The notes: generated by a model not told the origin, from the sequence alone. A stretch of 52,518 nt of DNA from Erysipelotrichales bacterium (GCA_022508525.1 JAFLVA010000009.1:1-52518), one strand, 5' to 3'; numbered from the stretch's first letter, positions 17,351 through 25,603 are shown. Numbers and translations are program-made.

Positions 17351-18679
17351 ATGAATAAAAATCGCTCTTTTAACACAATTATGGTTTTATTGTTCCTTGG
17401 ATTTGTCGCCAAAGTGCTTTCTACACTCGCTAGAGTACTAACAACTCGTACCATCGGCATTGATGCAATGGGCTTATATCAACTTGCGTCACCATGCATG
17501 TTGCTTGTTATTACTTTATCGCAATTTGGACTACCTACTGCGATGGCAACATTAGTGAGTAGATACAGGAGTCGTGCAAAAACTATTTTAATTTCTGGGA
17601 TAACAATTTCTTTTATCATTTCCGTAATTATGATGATTTTAGTAATTAGTTTATCAAAAGTTATAGCGGTCAATGTACTGAAAAACCCTGATATAGAGCT
17701 TACTTTGTACGCATTAGCGCTTCTTATACCACTAGTGAGTTTATCGGCTATAATCAAAGGTTTTTTCTTAGGAATGAATGAAATTGAATTAACATCTACT
17801 TCTACAATTATGGAAGAAGTTGGCCGAATTATATTTATTATATTTTTCTTAGAATACTTTGCAACTAAAGGAGCAAGTTTTGGGTCATTTGGTGCAATGA
17901 TTGGAGTATGTATCGGAGAAATTTTCCAAAGTTTATATATGATTTTCTTCAATAACCGTCAGTTGTATCTTCGAGTTAATGAATTGATGTCTATCAAACT
18001 AAAAAATAGATTTGATGAATCAAAAAATATCATTAAACTATCTTTTCCATTGACTTTATCTCGTCTCATAGGTTCTGTTACATATTTTTTAGAGTCAATT
18101 CTTATATCAAACTTAATGTTAAAATATGGCTATGGAATCGATGTTTTAACACATGATTATGGTCTTCTATCCGGTTATGTTATGCCTCTTCTTTTAATGC
18201 CAGGTTTTTTTGCTACGTCTTTCGCAAATTATTTATTACCAAATATGTCAAAAAGCATTGGACAAAAAGATATTAAATCTGCGAAAAGCCAATTTAAAAA
18301 AATGTTTTTAATTTCAAGTGGTACTGGACTATTCTTTTCGCTTATATTCTTTTTACTTGGCGACAAATTGATGTTATTACTATATGGGACAGACGAAGGT
18401 TTTGAACTCGTTAAAATTCTTGCATTTCCGTTTATAATTTACTACATCGAAGCTCCAATAGCTTCAGCAATGCATGCTCTTAATTTAACTACTAAAGCCT
18501 TTTATTCAACGACCATAAGTTGTGTAATTAGGATCATAATTCTCGTCTTATTTACGAAAACATTACAAGTCAATTCTGTTGCACTGGCCACTATTGTTGC
18601 AGTACTAGTTGATGTCATTATAAATGGAGTGTGGGTCTTTGATCGCTTATTTTTTCACAACGAGAAGATCACTCTTTAA
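17351..18679 (+). CDS. spoVB: SpoVB-type lipid flippase (MVF/MATE fold)
   Basis: A polytopic membrane protein of 442 residues with about 12-14 hydrophobic helices. The N-terminus (LFLGFVAKVLSTLARVLTTR ... GIDAMGLYQLASPCMLLV) is the hallmark of the SpoVB/MurJ-like polysaccharide flippase family, which moves lipid-linked cell-wall precursors across membranes; in Bacillus SpoVB serves spore cortex synthesis. It is shorter than B. subtilis SpoVB (about 518). Position beside secDF and the DUF421 and TIGR04086 genes is the B. subtilis spoVB neighbourhood and supports SpoVB over a general flippase. It is transcribed opposite to secDF and overlaps the 3' end of the DUF421 gene by 33 bases. A weak GGGAAG ribosome site precedes the ATG. 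Confidence 0.85.
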   Translation: MNKNRSFNTIMVLLFLGFVAKVLSTLARVLTTRTIGIDAMGLYQLASPCMLLVITLSQFGLPTAMATLVSRYRSRAKTILISGITISFIISVIMMILVISLSKVIAVNVLKNPDIELTLYALALLIPLVSLSAIIKGFFLGMNEIELTSTSTIMEEVGRIIFIIFFLEYFATKGASFGSFGAMIGVCIGEIFQSLYMIFFNNRQLYLRVNELMSIKLKNRFDESKNIIKLSFPLTLSRLIGSVTYFLESILISNLMLKYGYGIDVLTHDYGLLSGYVMPLLLMPGFFATSFANYLLPNMSKSIGQKDIKSAKSQFKKMFLISSGTGLFFSLIFFLLGDKLMLLLYGTDEGFELVKILAFPFIIYYIEAPIASAMHALNLTTKAFYSTTISCVIRIIILVLFTKTLQVNSVALATIVAVLVDVIINGVWVFDRLFFHNEKITL

Positions 18680-19288
18680 CGCGATACATAAGAATACGTC
18701 TTTAATGGAATGTATATCTTTCTTTTCTAATTCTTCATTTAACCAATTTTCATCACGACACAAACGATTTAATGTTTGTTTTACTACTACCCCATCACTA
18801 ATTAATGGCTCAGGATCTACAACATTACAATCTTGTTTTGTAATGACATTTAATGTTCCATTATCTTCTAATATGGCAAAGCTCACCTCATCAGGTGTTT
18901 GAATATCTTTTGTACGCAACTGAACCATTAAATCTTCTATGGTATAACGTTCTTTTTTCATTACATCTTGTTGAATTTCGCCATTATAAATAATATAACT
19001 TGTTTGACCCTCAAGTAGTTTTCTTGCTTTGCTAGATTTGAGCGATAAAAATGCTGATATAAGCTGCAATATTACAATGACTGTGATTGGTATTATTGAA
19101 TGTAAAATTGACATTTCTGGTTCATTTAATGATAGAGAAAAAAGTTCAGAAATAACAAAAAATACTACAATATCAAAAGTCGATACTTTTCCAATTTCTC
19201 TTTTTCCCATTACTCTAAGAATTGCTAATAAAAAGAAATAACTAATAACTGTTTTCAAAATAACATTAATAATTTCGTTAAATGTCAT
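18647..19288 (-). CDS. DUF421 (YetF/YrbG-like) membrane protein
   Basis: The 213 residues have two or three N-terminal membrane helices, with the family signature AILRVMGKREIGKVSTFDIVVF at about residues 22-43, and a C-terminal cytosolic DUF421 domain with YIIYNGEIQQDVM, TIEDLMVQLR and DEVSFAILEDNGTLNVI. Family members in spore formers have been linked to spore inner-membrane properties; the molecular function is unknown. The B. subtilis counterpart by position is yrbG, next to spoVB. GAAGGAGAATTT precedes the ATG. Its 3' end overlaps the convergent flippase gene by 33 bases. Confidence 0.9.
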   Translation of the reverse strand: MTFNEIINVILKTVISYFFLLAILRVMGKREIGKVSTFDIVVFFVISELFSLSLNEPEMSILHSIIPITVIVILQLISAFLSLKSSKARKLLEGQTSYIIYNGEIQQDVMKKERYTIEDLMVQLRTKDIQTPDEVSFAILEDNGTLNVITKQDCNVVDPEPLISDGVVVKQTLNRLCRDENWLNEELEKKDIHSIKDVFLCIALKSDLLVVKK

Positions 19289-19344
19289 AAATTCTCCTTC
19301 TAAAATTTAATTCTCTTGCATATAACCTAATGAGGTGTCAAGAG

Positions 19345-19713
19345 ATGAAAAAATATTTATCAAATATTAGTGTATCCATTATTTTGCTTTTTATAGTAAC
19401 TTTAGTGTTTTCTTTAATTATTACGATACTTACATCAACAGGAGTGTTAAGTTCTAACGCTTCTTCTATTATTATAATGATTGTAAGCTTTGTTGTTTTC
19501 TTCTTAGTTGGCCTAGTATATGGAAAAAAGTCTAAAACAAAAGGACTAGTAAATGGTCTAGTCCTTGCACTTATTTATGGATTGTTTCTCTTGGTGTATT
19601 ATCTATTGGAGGGTAAAGCATGGACTGTTCACACTACAATAGTTAATGTCGCACGAGTTTTATTAATAATTTGTGGCTCAGTAATTGGAGTCAATCTTCA
19701 TAAAGAAAATTAG
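19345..19713 (+). CDS. TIGR04086 family membrane protein (YrzE-like)
   Basis: A 122-residue protein with four hydrophobic helices, matching the pattern of the TIGR04086 family, found beside yajC and spoVB in spore-forming Firmicutes (YrzE by position). The motif [24 protein letters not shown], given here only as a landmark near residues 60-80, contains the glycine-rich turn between helices 2 and 3. I start at the ATG at 19345 because GAGGTG lies 7 bases upstream; an ATG five codons earlier has no ribosome site. Function is not known. It converges on ruvB with a 4-base overlap. The gene contains a strong internal hairpin (19541-19566) without a T tail. Confidence 0.8.
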   Translation: MKKYLSNISVSIILLFIVTLVFSLIITILTSTGVLSSNASSIIIMIVSFVVFFLVGLVYGKKSKTKGLVNGLVLALIYGLFLLVYYLLEGKAWTVHTTIVNVARVLLIICGSVIGVNLHKEN

Positions 19714-20711
19714 AATAAGGATCCTTGGTGATCCTTTTTTAAATGCTTATAAGCAAGTTGAGTGGCAATTCTTCCACGAGGTGTACGATCGATTAAGCCA
19801 AGTTGAAGTAAATATGGTTCATATACATCTTCTAAGTTCATTGATTCTTCACCAATTGCTGCAGCTAAAGATTCAAGTCCAACTGGACCTCCTTTGAAGC
19901 GCTCAATAACAGTATTTAAATATTTAATATCAACATCATCTAAGCCAAGTGAATCAACTTTTAAAGCATTTAAAGCAGCGATAGCATCTTCACTTGTGAT
20001 ATAATCCTCACCTCTAAAGTTTGCAAAATCACGTACACGGCGGAAAAGTCTATTAGCAATACGCGGAGTGCCACGTGATCTTTTAGCAATTTCTGTACAT
20101 GCTTCTTCATCAATTGTAGTTTGGAAGACACGTGCTGTTCGATTCACGATATCTTTTATTTCTTCAATTGTATAGAAATTTAATTTTTCCATGATGCCAA
20201 ATCTTGCGCGAAGTGGCGATGATAAGTCACCTGCTCTTGTTGTAGCTCCTACCAATGTAAAAGGTGGAATAGGCACATTAATTGTCTTTGCACCAGCATC
20301 TCTTTGTACAACAATTGAAAGCATAAAATCTTCCATTGCACTATAAAGAACTTCTTCGACAACACGAGGTAGGCGATGGATTTCATCAATAAATAAAACA
20401 TCGCCAGGTTTTAATTTAGTTAAAATCGAAGCTAAATCACCTGTTTTTTCGATTGCAGGCCCATTAACGACAGTAATTTCGCCATGCATTTCATTTGCAA
20501 TAATATATGCCAAAGTAGTTTTACCTAGGCCAGGTGGACCATAGAGTAAAACGTGATCTAATGTCTCTTCTCTTTTTAATGCTGCACCGATGAAGACTTT
20601 TAAGTTGTCTTTTAAATCTTTTTGCCCGATATATTCATCTAATGTTTGGGGACGAAGTGATACTTCACCGATATCATCACTAGTTTTACTTGCGTTTAAT
20701 AATCTATCCAT
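19710..20711 (-). CDS. ruvB: Holliday junction branch migration ATPase RuvB
   Basis: AAA+ motor that drives Holliday-junction branch migration with RuvA. The 333 residues are full length: Walker A GPPGLGKT at residues 58-65, Walker B FIDEIHRL, sensor 1 [10 protein letters not shown], arginine-finger region [11 protein letters not shown] and a C-terminal winged helix with RTPRGRIAT. It starts 4 bases after ruvA with a GGTGAT ribosome site, so ruvA-ruvB form an operon. The last codons double as the plus-strand terminator of the convergent gene. In B. subtilis queA and tgt follow; here they do not. Confidence 0.98.
   Translation of the reverse strand: MDRLLNASKTSDDIGEVSLRPQTLDEYIGQKDLKDNLKVFIGAALKREETLDHVLLYGPPGLGKTTLAYIIANEMHGEITVVNGPAIEKTGDLASILTKLKPGDVLFIDEIHRLPRVVEEVLYSAMEDFMLSIVVQRDAGAKTINVPIPPFTLVGATTRAGDLSSPLRARFGIMEKLNFYTIEEIKDIVNRTARVFQTTIDEEACTEIAKRSRGTPRIANRLFRRVRDFANFRGEDYITSEDAIAALNALKVDSLGLDDVDIKYLNTVIERFKGGPVGLESLAAAIGEESMNLEDVYEPYLLQLGLIDRTPRGRIATQLAYKHLKKDHQGSLF
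19717..19740 (+). terminator. Terminator of TIGR04086 gene inside ruvB 3' end
   Basis: A 7-bp stem (AAGGATC 19717-19723, GATCCTT 19730-19736) followed by a T run on the plus strand. It lies within the last codons of the convergent ruvB gene. Confidence 0.75.
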
Positions 20712-20715
20712 TTAA

Positions 20716-21273
20716 TCACCCCAAAATCTGTAAGGCATCACGAATTATTGTTGAAGTGTCTTGATCTAAATTTATTTTCCTAAATGCCTCGTCAATTTGA
20801 CTAACTTTAAAACCTAAGTTCTTTAAAGCATCTTTTGCATCTAATGCTTGAGATGTCATTCCAATATCGTGAGCATCTTCTAAGGACACTTCACCCTTTA
20901 AATCTAAAATAATTTGTGCAGCAGCTTTTGCTCCAATGCCCGGTAACTTCTTTAAATAGGCAACATTAGAGCCTTTTATCGCTTCTTTTAATTGATTTGG
21001 TGTCGTTTTACTTAATGCATTAATCGCAGTTCTTGGACCGATTCCTTTGACACTTATCAAGCGTAGAAAAATATCTTTTTCATCAATACTTTTAAATCCT
21101 ACCAAATATTGTTCATCTTCTCTAACTACATAGTAAGTATAAATTTTAACTAATTCATCCATTGTATATTCTTCAGGATGCGCAACAGAAATTTGATAAG
21201 AAACATCGTGTACATCAAGAACAATATAATCTGATTTTATTAAATCAACATATCCTTTTAAGGCATAAAACAT
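20716..21273 (-). CDS. ruvA: Holliday junction DNA-binding protein RuvA
   Basis: Tetrameric junction-binding partner of RuvB. The 185 residues show an N-terminal OB-fold, two helix-hairpin-helix motifs (VKGIGPRTAINAL and LPGIGAKAAAQIILDLKG at about residues 73-130) and a small C-terminal domain that contacts RuvB. GAGGTGAT lies 7 bases before the ATG and overlaps the stop codon of a 32-codon membrane peptide gene, suggesting coupled translation. Confidence 0.97.
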   Translation of the reverse strand: MFYALKGYVDLIKSDYIVLDVHDVSYQISVAHPEEYTMDELVKIYTYYVVREDEQYLVGFKSIDEKDIFLRLISVKGIGPRTAINALSKTTPNQLKEAIKGSNVAYLKKLPGIGAKAAAQIILDLKGEVSLEDAHDIGMTSQALDAKDALKNLGFKVSQIDEAFRKINLDQDTSTIIRDALQILG

Positions 21274-21285
21274 TAATTAATCACC

Positions 21286-21384
21286 TCAATTTGTCAAAAT
21301 GATTAAGACAATAAGAAGAAGGATGATAAAAGCACTAAGTAATAATGCAAATATTATCGAATTAACCTTGTTCTTATCGTTCAT
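21286..21384 (-). CDS. 32-residue single-pass membrane peptide upstream of ruvA
   Basis: A short reading frame with ATG at 21382-21384 and TGA at 21286-21288. The product is a basic, polar N-terminus (MNDKNKVNS) followed by one hydrophobic helix of about 20 residues and a short tail (ILTN). The ribosome site GGTGAT lies 3 bases upstream, the same type used by its neighbours, and the TGA sits in the ruvA Shine-Dalgarno, which is typical of an operon partner. No homologue is recognised and no function is claimed. It could be a spurious frame, but the ribosome site, operon spacing and clean membrane-helix composition favour a real gene. Confidence 0.6.
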   Translation of the reverse strand: MNDKNKVNSIIFALLLSAFIILLLIVLIILTN

Positions 21385-21482
21385 CGTATCACCATTAATT
21401 ATTATAGACTATCTAAAAATAGTTTTAAATTAAAAAATTATACTTTAAATTTTATTTAATTATAAAATTAATTTGACAAAAT

Positions 21483-21549
21483 AAAAATCCCATAAACAAT
21501 TGCTTATGGGTGGGCACATCCTATAGTAATGTGCCTGGTTACAATACCA
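21483..21549 (-). ncRNA. Putative small RNA of about 65 nt, own promoter and terminator
   Basis: Between nadE and the ruvAB unit lies a self-contained minus-strand unit. A consensus promoter (21555-21583) predicts a start near 21549. The transcript would hold a weak UGGU/ACCA hairpin, a 7-bp hairpin GGCACAU/AUGUGCC with a 9-base loop (21513-21535) and a terminator hairpin CCCAUAA/UUAUGGG (21489-21510) with a U tail. There is no reading frame of note. It does not look like 4.5S, tmRNA, a T-box or any riboswitch I recognise. It might instead be an attenuator leader for the peptide-ruvA-ruvB unit, which begins about 100 bases further on. Confidence 0.55.
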
Positions 21550-21554
21550 TTTGT

Positions 21555-21583
21555 ATTATATGTTGTCCGTGTCCAAATGACAA
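21555..21583 (-). promoter_or_regulatory. Promoter of the small RNA
   Basis: -35 TTGTCA (21578-21583), 17-base spacer, perfect -10 TATAAT (21555-21560). It lies directly downstream of the nadE terminator. Confidence 0.65.
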
Positions 21584-21585
21584 TA

Positions 21586-21612
21586 GAAAAAAAGACTAGT
21601 CATTACTAGTCT
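21586..21612 (-). terminator. Terminator after nadE
   Basis: A perfect 8-bp stem AGACTAGT/ACTAGTCT (21593-21600, 21605-21612) with a seven-T tail on the minus strand. It overlaps the nadE stop codon. Confidence 0.85.
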
Positions 21613-22343
21613 CTTATAAATTCTGTTGGCTTAGGTATTGGTTCTCTTTTATGGGCTGATACTTTATGAAGATGTTCTATCCTATTTTTAACTTGTTCAG
21701 GAACTTCTTTACCTAAAAGGTAATCATCTAATTCTTGGTATGTAACACCAAGCTCCATTTCATCAGTTTGTCCGACAAATAAACCAGCACTAGGTTTACG
21801 ATTTAAAATTGCCTCAGTTACTCCTAACATTTTACTTGCTTCAAACACTTCACCTTTAGTAAGTTCAGCAATTGGAAGTAAATCTACCCCGCCATCGCCA
21901 TACTTTGTGAAGTAGCCTGTGTAAGCTTCATCCAAATTATCAGTTCCTAAGACCAAGGAATTACGTGTTTGACCAATAGCATATAATGTAACCATTCTTA
22001 AACGTACTTTAATATTCGCTCTTGCCATTTTATCAAGAGGATGACCATAACTTTTTTCTAATTCACTAGCCATTTTTTGAAAAGTACTAGTTAAATCAAC
22101 TGTCATATATTTAACATTAAACTTTTCTAATAATTCAATAGCATCATTAGCATCAGAATCATGAGATTCACAAGGCATAACAAGACCAAATAGCTTATCA
22201 CCTACTGCTTTTTTAGCTAAAGCTAAAACTAGTGCGGAATCAATTCCTCCTGATACTCCTAAGACGTAGCCAGACATTTTAGTTTCCTCTAATTTATCTT
22301 TCAAAAATTTCTCAATAATTTTTAAATACTCTTCAAGTTTCAT
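21606..22343 (-). CDS. nadE: NH3-dependent NAD+ synthetase
   Basis: Last step of NAD biosynthesis: amidation of deamido-NAD with ammonia and ATP. The 245-residue protein has the PP-loop GVSGGIDSALV near residue 30 and the downstream NLDEAYTGYFTKYGDGGVDLLPIAEL binding region split over about residues 152-177. It lacks the glutaminase domain, so it must use free ammonia. A GGGAG ribosome site precedes the ATG. It follows obg by 11 bases, so they are co-transcribed; this pairing differs from B. subtilis, where pheB-pheA follow obg. Confidence 0.96.
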   Translation of the reverse strand: MKLEEYLKIIEKFLKDKLEETKMSGYVLGVSGGIDSALVLALAKKAVGDKLFGLVMPCESHDSDANDAIELLEKFNVKYMTVDLTSTFQKMASELEKSYGHPLDKMARANIKVRLRMVTLYAIGQTRNSLVLGTDNLDEAYTGYFTKYGDGGVDLLPIAELTKGEVFEASKMLGVTEAILNRKPSAGLFVGQTDEMELGVTYQELDDYLLGKEVPEQVKNRIEHLHKVSAHKREPIPKPTEFIRD

Positions 22344-22354
22344 AGTTTTCTCCC

Positions 22355-23632
22355 TTAGGCAATATACTCGAATTCAAAGTCACAAAGAATGACAGTGTCT
22401 CCATCTTTTGCCCCCATCATTCTTAGACGATCATCAACGCCAATTTTACGCATATAATTTAGTAATTTTAAGATTCCTTCATCCGTGGATAGATTAATTA
22501 AACTATATGTTCTTTCAATTCTTTCTCCTTTAATAATGAATGTATGGTTATCTTTTCTAAATATTTCAAATTCATCATCGCTACTTGCTTTGGCTTCATA
22601 TACTTTAACACCAGCTTGAATATTCTCTTCGTTATAGAGGCTAAACATCGGAGTTTTATCAAGTAGATCAGCGATTTTGTAGCATAATAAATCAATGTTT
22701 TCATTTGTTAAGGCTGATATTCCGATAATCGGCTTTCTAATGCGTTTTTTTAGAGCTGCAAGTCTTTCTTCTGCTCCTTCTTCATCCATTTTAGATGCAA
22801 CAATTATTACTGGTCGTTTACTCAATCCATAGCCATATTCTTTGAGTTCTTTTTTTATCTTTTGGTAGTCATCATAAGGATCTCTTATTCCAGACATATC
22901 TATGATATGAACTATTACTCGGCATCTTTCAATATGGCGTAAAAATTGTAATCCTAACCCTCTTCCTAGATGAGCGCCTTCAATTAATCCAGGTAAATCA
23001 GCAGCAACGAAACTTCTTCCATCACCGACTCTAACTACGCCAAGATTAGGCACAATAGTCGTAAAATCATAATCACCAATTTCAGGCTTTGCAGCAGATA
23101 TAATGCTCAATAAAGTTGATTTTCCGACACTTGGAAATCCTACAAATCCAACATCTGCTAAAAGTTTTAATTCAAGGATTAATCTTTTTCTTTCTCCTGG
23201 CATGCCATTTTCGGCAATTCTTGGAGTGCGGTTAACTGGTGATTTGAAGCAAGCATTACCTCTTCCACCACGTCCGCCATGGGCAACGACAAATTCTTTG
23301 CCATCTTCAGATAAATCGCAGATAAATTCTTTAGTTTTTTCATCTAAAACAACTGTGCCGATTGGAAGTTCAACAACTACGTCATCAGCACTTTTTCCGT
23401 ATTGGTTCTTTCCCATTCCTTTTTCGCCATCTCGCGCAATAATGCATTTTGAATGGCGAAAATTCATTAAAGTATTAACACTTTTTGAAGCACGAAAAAT
23501 AATAGATCCGCCTCTTCCACCATTACCACCACTTGGGCCACCTCGTGAAATAAATTTTTCTCTATGGAAGGCAATCATTCCATTACCGCCATTTCCAGCA
23601 CGTACTTCAATAGTTGCTTTATCAATAAACAT
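22355..23632 (-). CDS. obgE: GTPase Obg
   Basis: Essential ribosome-associated GTPase in 50S maturation and stress control. The protein shows the N-terminal glycine-rich Obg fold (GGNGG, GGRGGRG repeats, residues about 1-155), the G domain with GFPSVGKST, DFTTIVPNLG, DLPGLIEGA and SKMD, and the C-terminal OCT domain. I choose the ATG at 23632 (about 425 residues) because GAGGTG lies 6 bases upstream and the product then begins MFIDKATIEV as in other Obg proteins; a GTG at 23641 overlaps that ribosome site. B. subtilis has spo0B between rpmA and obg; here only a terminator lies between. Confidence 0.97.
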   Translation of the reverse strand: MFIDKATIEVRAGNGGNGMIAFHREKFISRGGPSGGNGGRGGSIIFRASKSVNTLMNFRHSKCIIARDGEKGMGKNQYGKSADDVVVELPIGTVVLDEKTKEFICDLSEDGKEFVVAHGGRGGRGNACFKSPVNRTPRIAENGMPGERKRLILELKLLADVGFVGFPSVGKSTLLSIISAAKPEIGDYDFTTIVPNLGVVRVGDGRSFVAADLPGLIEGAHLGRGLGLQFLRHIERCRVIVHIIDMSGIRDPYDDYQKIKKELKEYGYGLSKRPVIIVASKMDEEGAEERLAALKKRIRKPIIGISALTNENIDLLCYKIADLLDKTPMFSLYNEENIQAGVKVYEAKASSDDEFEIFRKDNHTFIIKGERIERTYSLINLSTDEGILKLLNYMRKIGVDDRLRMMGAKDGDTVILCDFEFEYIA

Positions 23633-23660
23633 GGTTTTCACCTCACTTACTATTATAATT

Positions 23661-23685
23661 AAAAAAAGCCTGAGCTAGTCAGGCT
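23661..23685 (-). terminator. Terminator after rpmA
   Basis: A perfect 7-bp stem AGCCTGA/TCAGGCT (23667-23673, 23679-23685) with a T run on the minus strand. It ends the rplU-prp-rpmA unit. Confidence 0.85.
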
Positions 23686-23694
23686 ATAAAATAT

Positions 23695-23982
23695 TTACTT
23701 AGCTTCAACTTCGTAAACGGATACACGTTTTCTATCTTTGCCGACACGTTCAAATCTTACGATTCCAGACTTTGTTGCAAAAATTGTATCATCTCCACCA
23801 CGCATCGTATTGACACCTGGATAGATTTTTGTTCCGCGTTGACGATAAATAATTGAGCCTGCTGTAGCAAATTGACCATCAGCTTTTTTAGCTCCAAGAC
23901 GTTTTGATTCAGAATCACGTCCGTTTTTTGTAGATCCAACACCCTTCTTTGATGCGAAGAGTTGAAGATTTAACTTAAACAT
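23695..23982 (-). CDS. rpmA: 50S ribosomal protein L27 with cleavable N-terminal extension
   Basis: L27 reaches into the peptidyl-transferase centre. The 95-residue product begins [10 protein letters not shown] then [20 protein letters not shown], the Firmicutes form whose first nine residues are removed after the LQLFA motif by the protease Prp, encoded just upstream in this operon. I use the ATG at 23982, which gives the same extension length as in B. subtilis; a GTG one codon earlier is closer to the AGAGGTG site. Third gene of rplU-prp-rpmA, followed by a terminator. Confidence 0.96.
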   Translation of the reverse strand: MFKLNLQLFASKKGVGSTKNGRDSESKRLGAKKADGQFATAGSIIYRQRGTKIYPGVNTMRGGDDTIFATKSGIVRFERVGKDRKRVSVYEVEAK

Positions 23983-24003
23983 CACTTGCGATGCACCTCT
24001 TTC

Positions 24004-24303
24004 TTACTTAATAATTTTTATGTTAGATGGATAGCTTTCTTCAATGGTTCTTAATTGAATGTACATTGTTTCAAAAACTATCTCGTCATGAGTAGTAATC
24101 TCATTTTTTGTTTGGACTATTACAAGTCCTTCTTGAATATCTATATCGTAATTTTTTGCATCGATGTTATTCAATGCTCCAGTTACGATTGACGATACAC
24201 CAGCACATATTAGGTCGTGACCATATTCTGCACTAGCAGCATGTCCTTTAACTTTTAAATATGCGAATTTGTGATCGACATATTTAAATTCTACTTTAAT
24301 CAT
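24004..24303 (-). CDS. prp: Ribosomal-processing cysteine protease Prp
   Basis: A 99-residue cysteine protease (YsxB family) that removes the N-terminal extension of L27. The catalytic pair is visible in GHAASAEYGHDLICAGVS: His21 and Cys33, spaced as in the characterised staphylococcal enzyme. It lies between rplU (2-base gap) and rpmA (21-base gap), the standard place. The L27 encoded next to it keeps the cleavable extension, so the pair is functionally consistent. Confidence 0.95.
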   Translation of the reverse strand: MIKVEFKYVDHKFAYLKVKGHAASAEYGHDLICAGVSSIVTGALNNIDAKNYDIDIQEGLVIVQTKNEITTHDEIVFETMYIQLRTIEESYPSNIKIIK

Positions 24304-24305
24304 AA

Positions 24306-24614
24306 TTATGCATTAATTGCTTCAATTACTAAGCAAGTATATGGTTGACGATGACCAATGGTCTTACGTTCATTTGCCTTGTTCTTGTACTTGAAGACGC
24401 GGATTTTCTTACTCTTGCCTTGTTTTTCAACTTTAGCAACAACTGTAGCACCTGCAACATATGGAGTACCAACAACTGTTTTCTTGTCAGCAACGAGTAA
24501 AACTTTGTCAAATGTGTAGGAAGCACCAGCTTCTACTTCTAATTTTTCGACGAAGATTTTTTGTCCAACTTCGACTTTGACTTGTTTTCCGCCTGTTTCG
24601 ATAATTGCGTACAT
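24306..24614 (-). CDS. rplU: 50S ribosomal protein L21
   Basis: L21 binds 23S rRNA in the large subunit. The 102 residues match the family from [19 protein letters not shown] to the basic RNA-binding end [20 protein letters not shown] and are full length. First gene of the rplU-prp-rpmA operon, with an AGGAGGTG ribosome site. A structured leader of about 100 bases and a promoter precede it. Confidence 0.98.
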   Translation of the reverse strand: MYAIIETGGKQVKVEVGQKIFVEKLEVEAGASYTFDKVLLVADKKTVVGTPYVAGATVVAKVEKQGKSKKIRVFKYKNKANERKTIGHRQPYTCLVIEAINA

Positions 24615-24625
24615 AGATACACCTC

Positions 24626-24718
24626 CTGAAAATTCAAATTTTTCACTAATGACTCGCTATTAAGGTCATAAATGTTAGTTACCTTTTCTATGCGGTTGTA
24701 GCTAGTGAGGCCGCAACG
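24626..24718 (-). promoter_or_regulatory. Structured rplU leader (L21-leader type)
   Basis: Between the promoter and rplU the minus strand carries a GC-richer segment in A+T-rich surroundings, with a TGCGG/CCGCA helix around a CCTCACTAGCTACAA loop and the later segments AGGTAACTAAC and ATGACC/TAGCGAGTCAT that can pair. Many Firmicutes rplU operons have an autogenous L21 leader at this place. The match is by position and general shape; a covariance search was not possible. Confidence 0.5.
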
Positions 24719-24724
24719 AAGTTA

Positions 24725-24754
24725 ATTTACCACATATATATAATATATGTCAAA
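24725..24754 (-). promoter_or_regulatory. Candidate promoter of rplU operon
   Basis: A perfect -35 TTGACA (24749-24754) with only a moderate -10 (GTAAAT, 24725-24730) at an 18-base spacing. Confidence 0.45.
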
Positions 24755-24847
24755 TGTTTTTCATAAAATTGTTCAATAAGTACGTTGATCCCACAATTAT
24801 TGTTTCCATTCATCAACACTAAAAAAGACATGTACATATATTGTCAT

Positions 24848-25603
24848 TTATTTCTTTAATAGATTTTCAACTACTTTTTCTTCTGGATAGATATTGTTTC
24901 CAATTAGATAAAAATTATGTGCGTAGCGGTATATAACTCTTCTATTATTAATTTTTATTTTATAGTTTTCATATTCCCTTGATATATATCGCATTATTAG
25001 GAATTTCTTATAGTCTTTTTTGATAGTTACAATGTTTTTTATTGCGTAAAACACAATGAAAAAAGCAAATAAATATTGTCTTATTTCTAATAAGCGCAAA
25101 ACAAATATTGAAGACATTAATATACCAACTAATGATGTAATGATTAATGACTTCTTTTCACTAATAAGAGAACTTATTACTATTTTTAATATTCTTCCAC
25201 CATCAAAAGGAAAAATCGGTAATAAATTAAATACCATCATAAATAAATTAATTTCATTAAATTCACGAAAACCATAGATAGAAATTATATCATTTCGATA
25301 AAGAAAAGTTATGATGGCACGCGTAAAGAAAAATGATAATGGACCTAATAAAAGGACAATGATTTGTACACCTCTTTTTGCGTGTTCTAGATCAGATATT
25401 TTTGCATAACAACCAATAGGTAGGAATGATATTTCACTTATTTTAAGATTAAAGATACGTGCAGCAAAAACATGAAATAATTCGTGAATAAATGCAATGA
25501 CAAAGAGATCAAAAACAAAAGAAAATCGCCCAAGTATTAGACTTAAAGCGATATATAATACTGTTAATGGATGAAAAGAAATCTCAGTTGAATATTTCTT
25601 CAT
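24848..25603 (-). CDS. spoIVFB: SpoIVFB-like intramembrane metalloprotease (M50)
   Basis: Site-2-type zinc protease with about six membrane helices. The zinc site HELFH is at residues 40-44 inside a helix, and the second ligand motif is NLLPIFPFDGGR near residue 115. In Bacillus SpoIVFB cleaves pro-sigma-K in the mother cell of the sporangium. Identification as SpoIVFB, not a housekeeping RseP-type enzyme, rests on the absence of a PDZ domain, the 251-residue length and its position after spoIVFA and minCD, as in B. subtilis. A C-terminal soluble segment (about 190-251) may be the CBS-like or regulatory part. It overlaps the upstream spoIVFA frame by 20 bases. Confidence 0.88.
   Translation of the reverse strand: MKKYSTEISFHPLTVLYIALSLILGRFSFVFDLFVIAFIHELFHVFAARIFNLKISEISFLPIGCYAKISDLEHAKRGVQIIVLLLGPLSFFFTRAIITFLYRNDIISIYGFREFNEINLFMMVFNLLPIFPFDGGRILKIVISSLISEKKSLIITSLVGILMSSIFVLRLLEIRQYLFAFFIVFYAIKNIVTIKKDYKKFLIMRYISREYENYKIKINNRRVIYRYAHNFYLIGNNIYPEEKVVENLLKK

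Noticed and set aside
19541-19566. Strong 9-bp hairpin AAGGACTAG/CTAGTCCTT
   Set aside because: It lies inside the TIGR04086 coding sequence where a GLV motif is written twice, and no T run follows, so it is not called a terminator.
24820-24846. Possible terminator after spoIVFB
   Set aside because: Only a 4-bp GACA/TGTC stem can be drawn before the T run; too weak to list.
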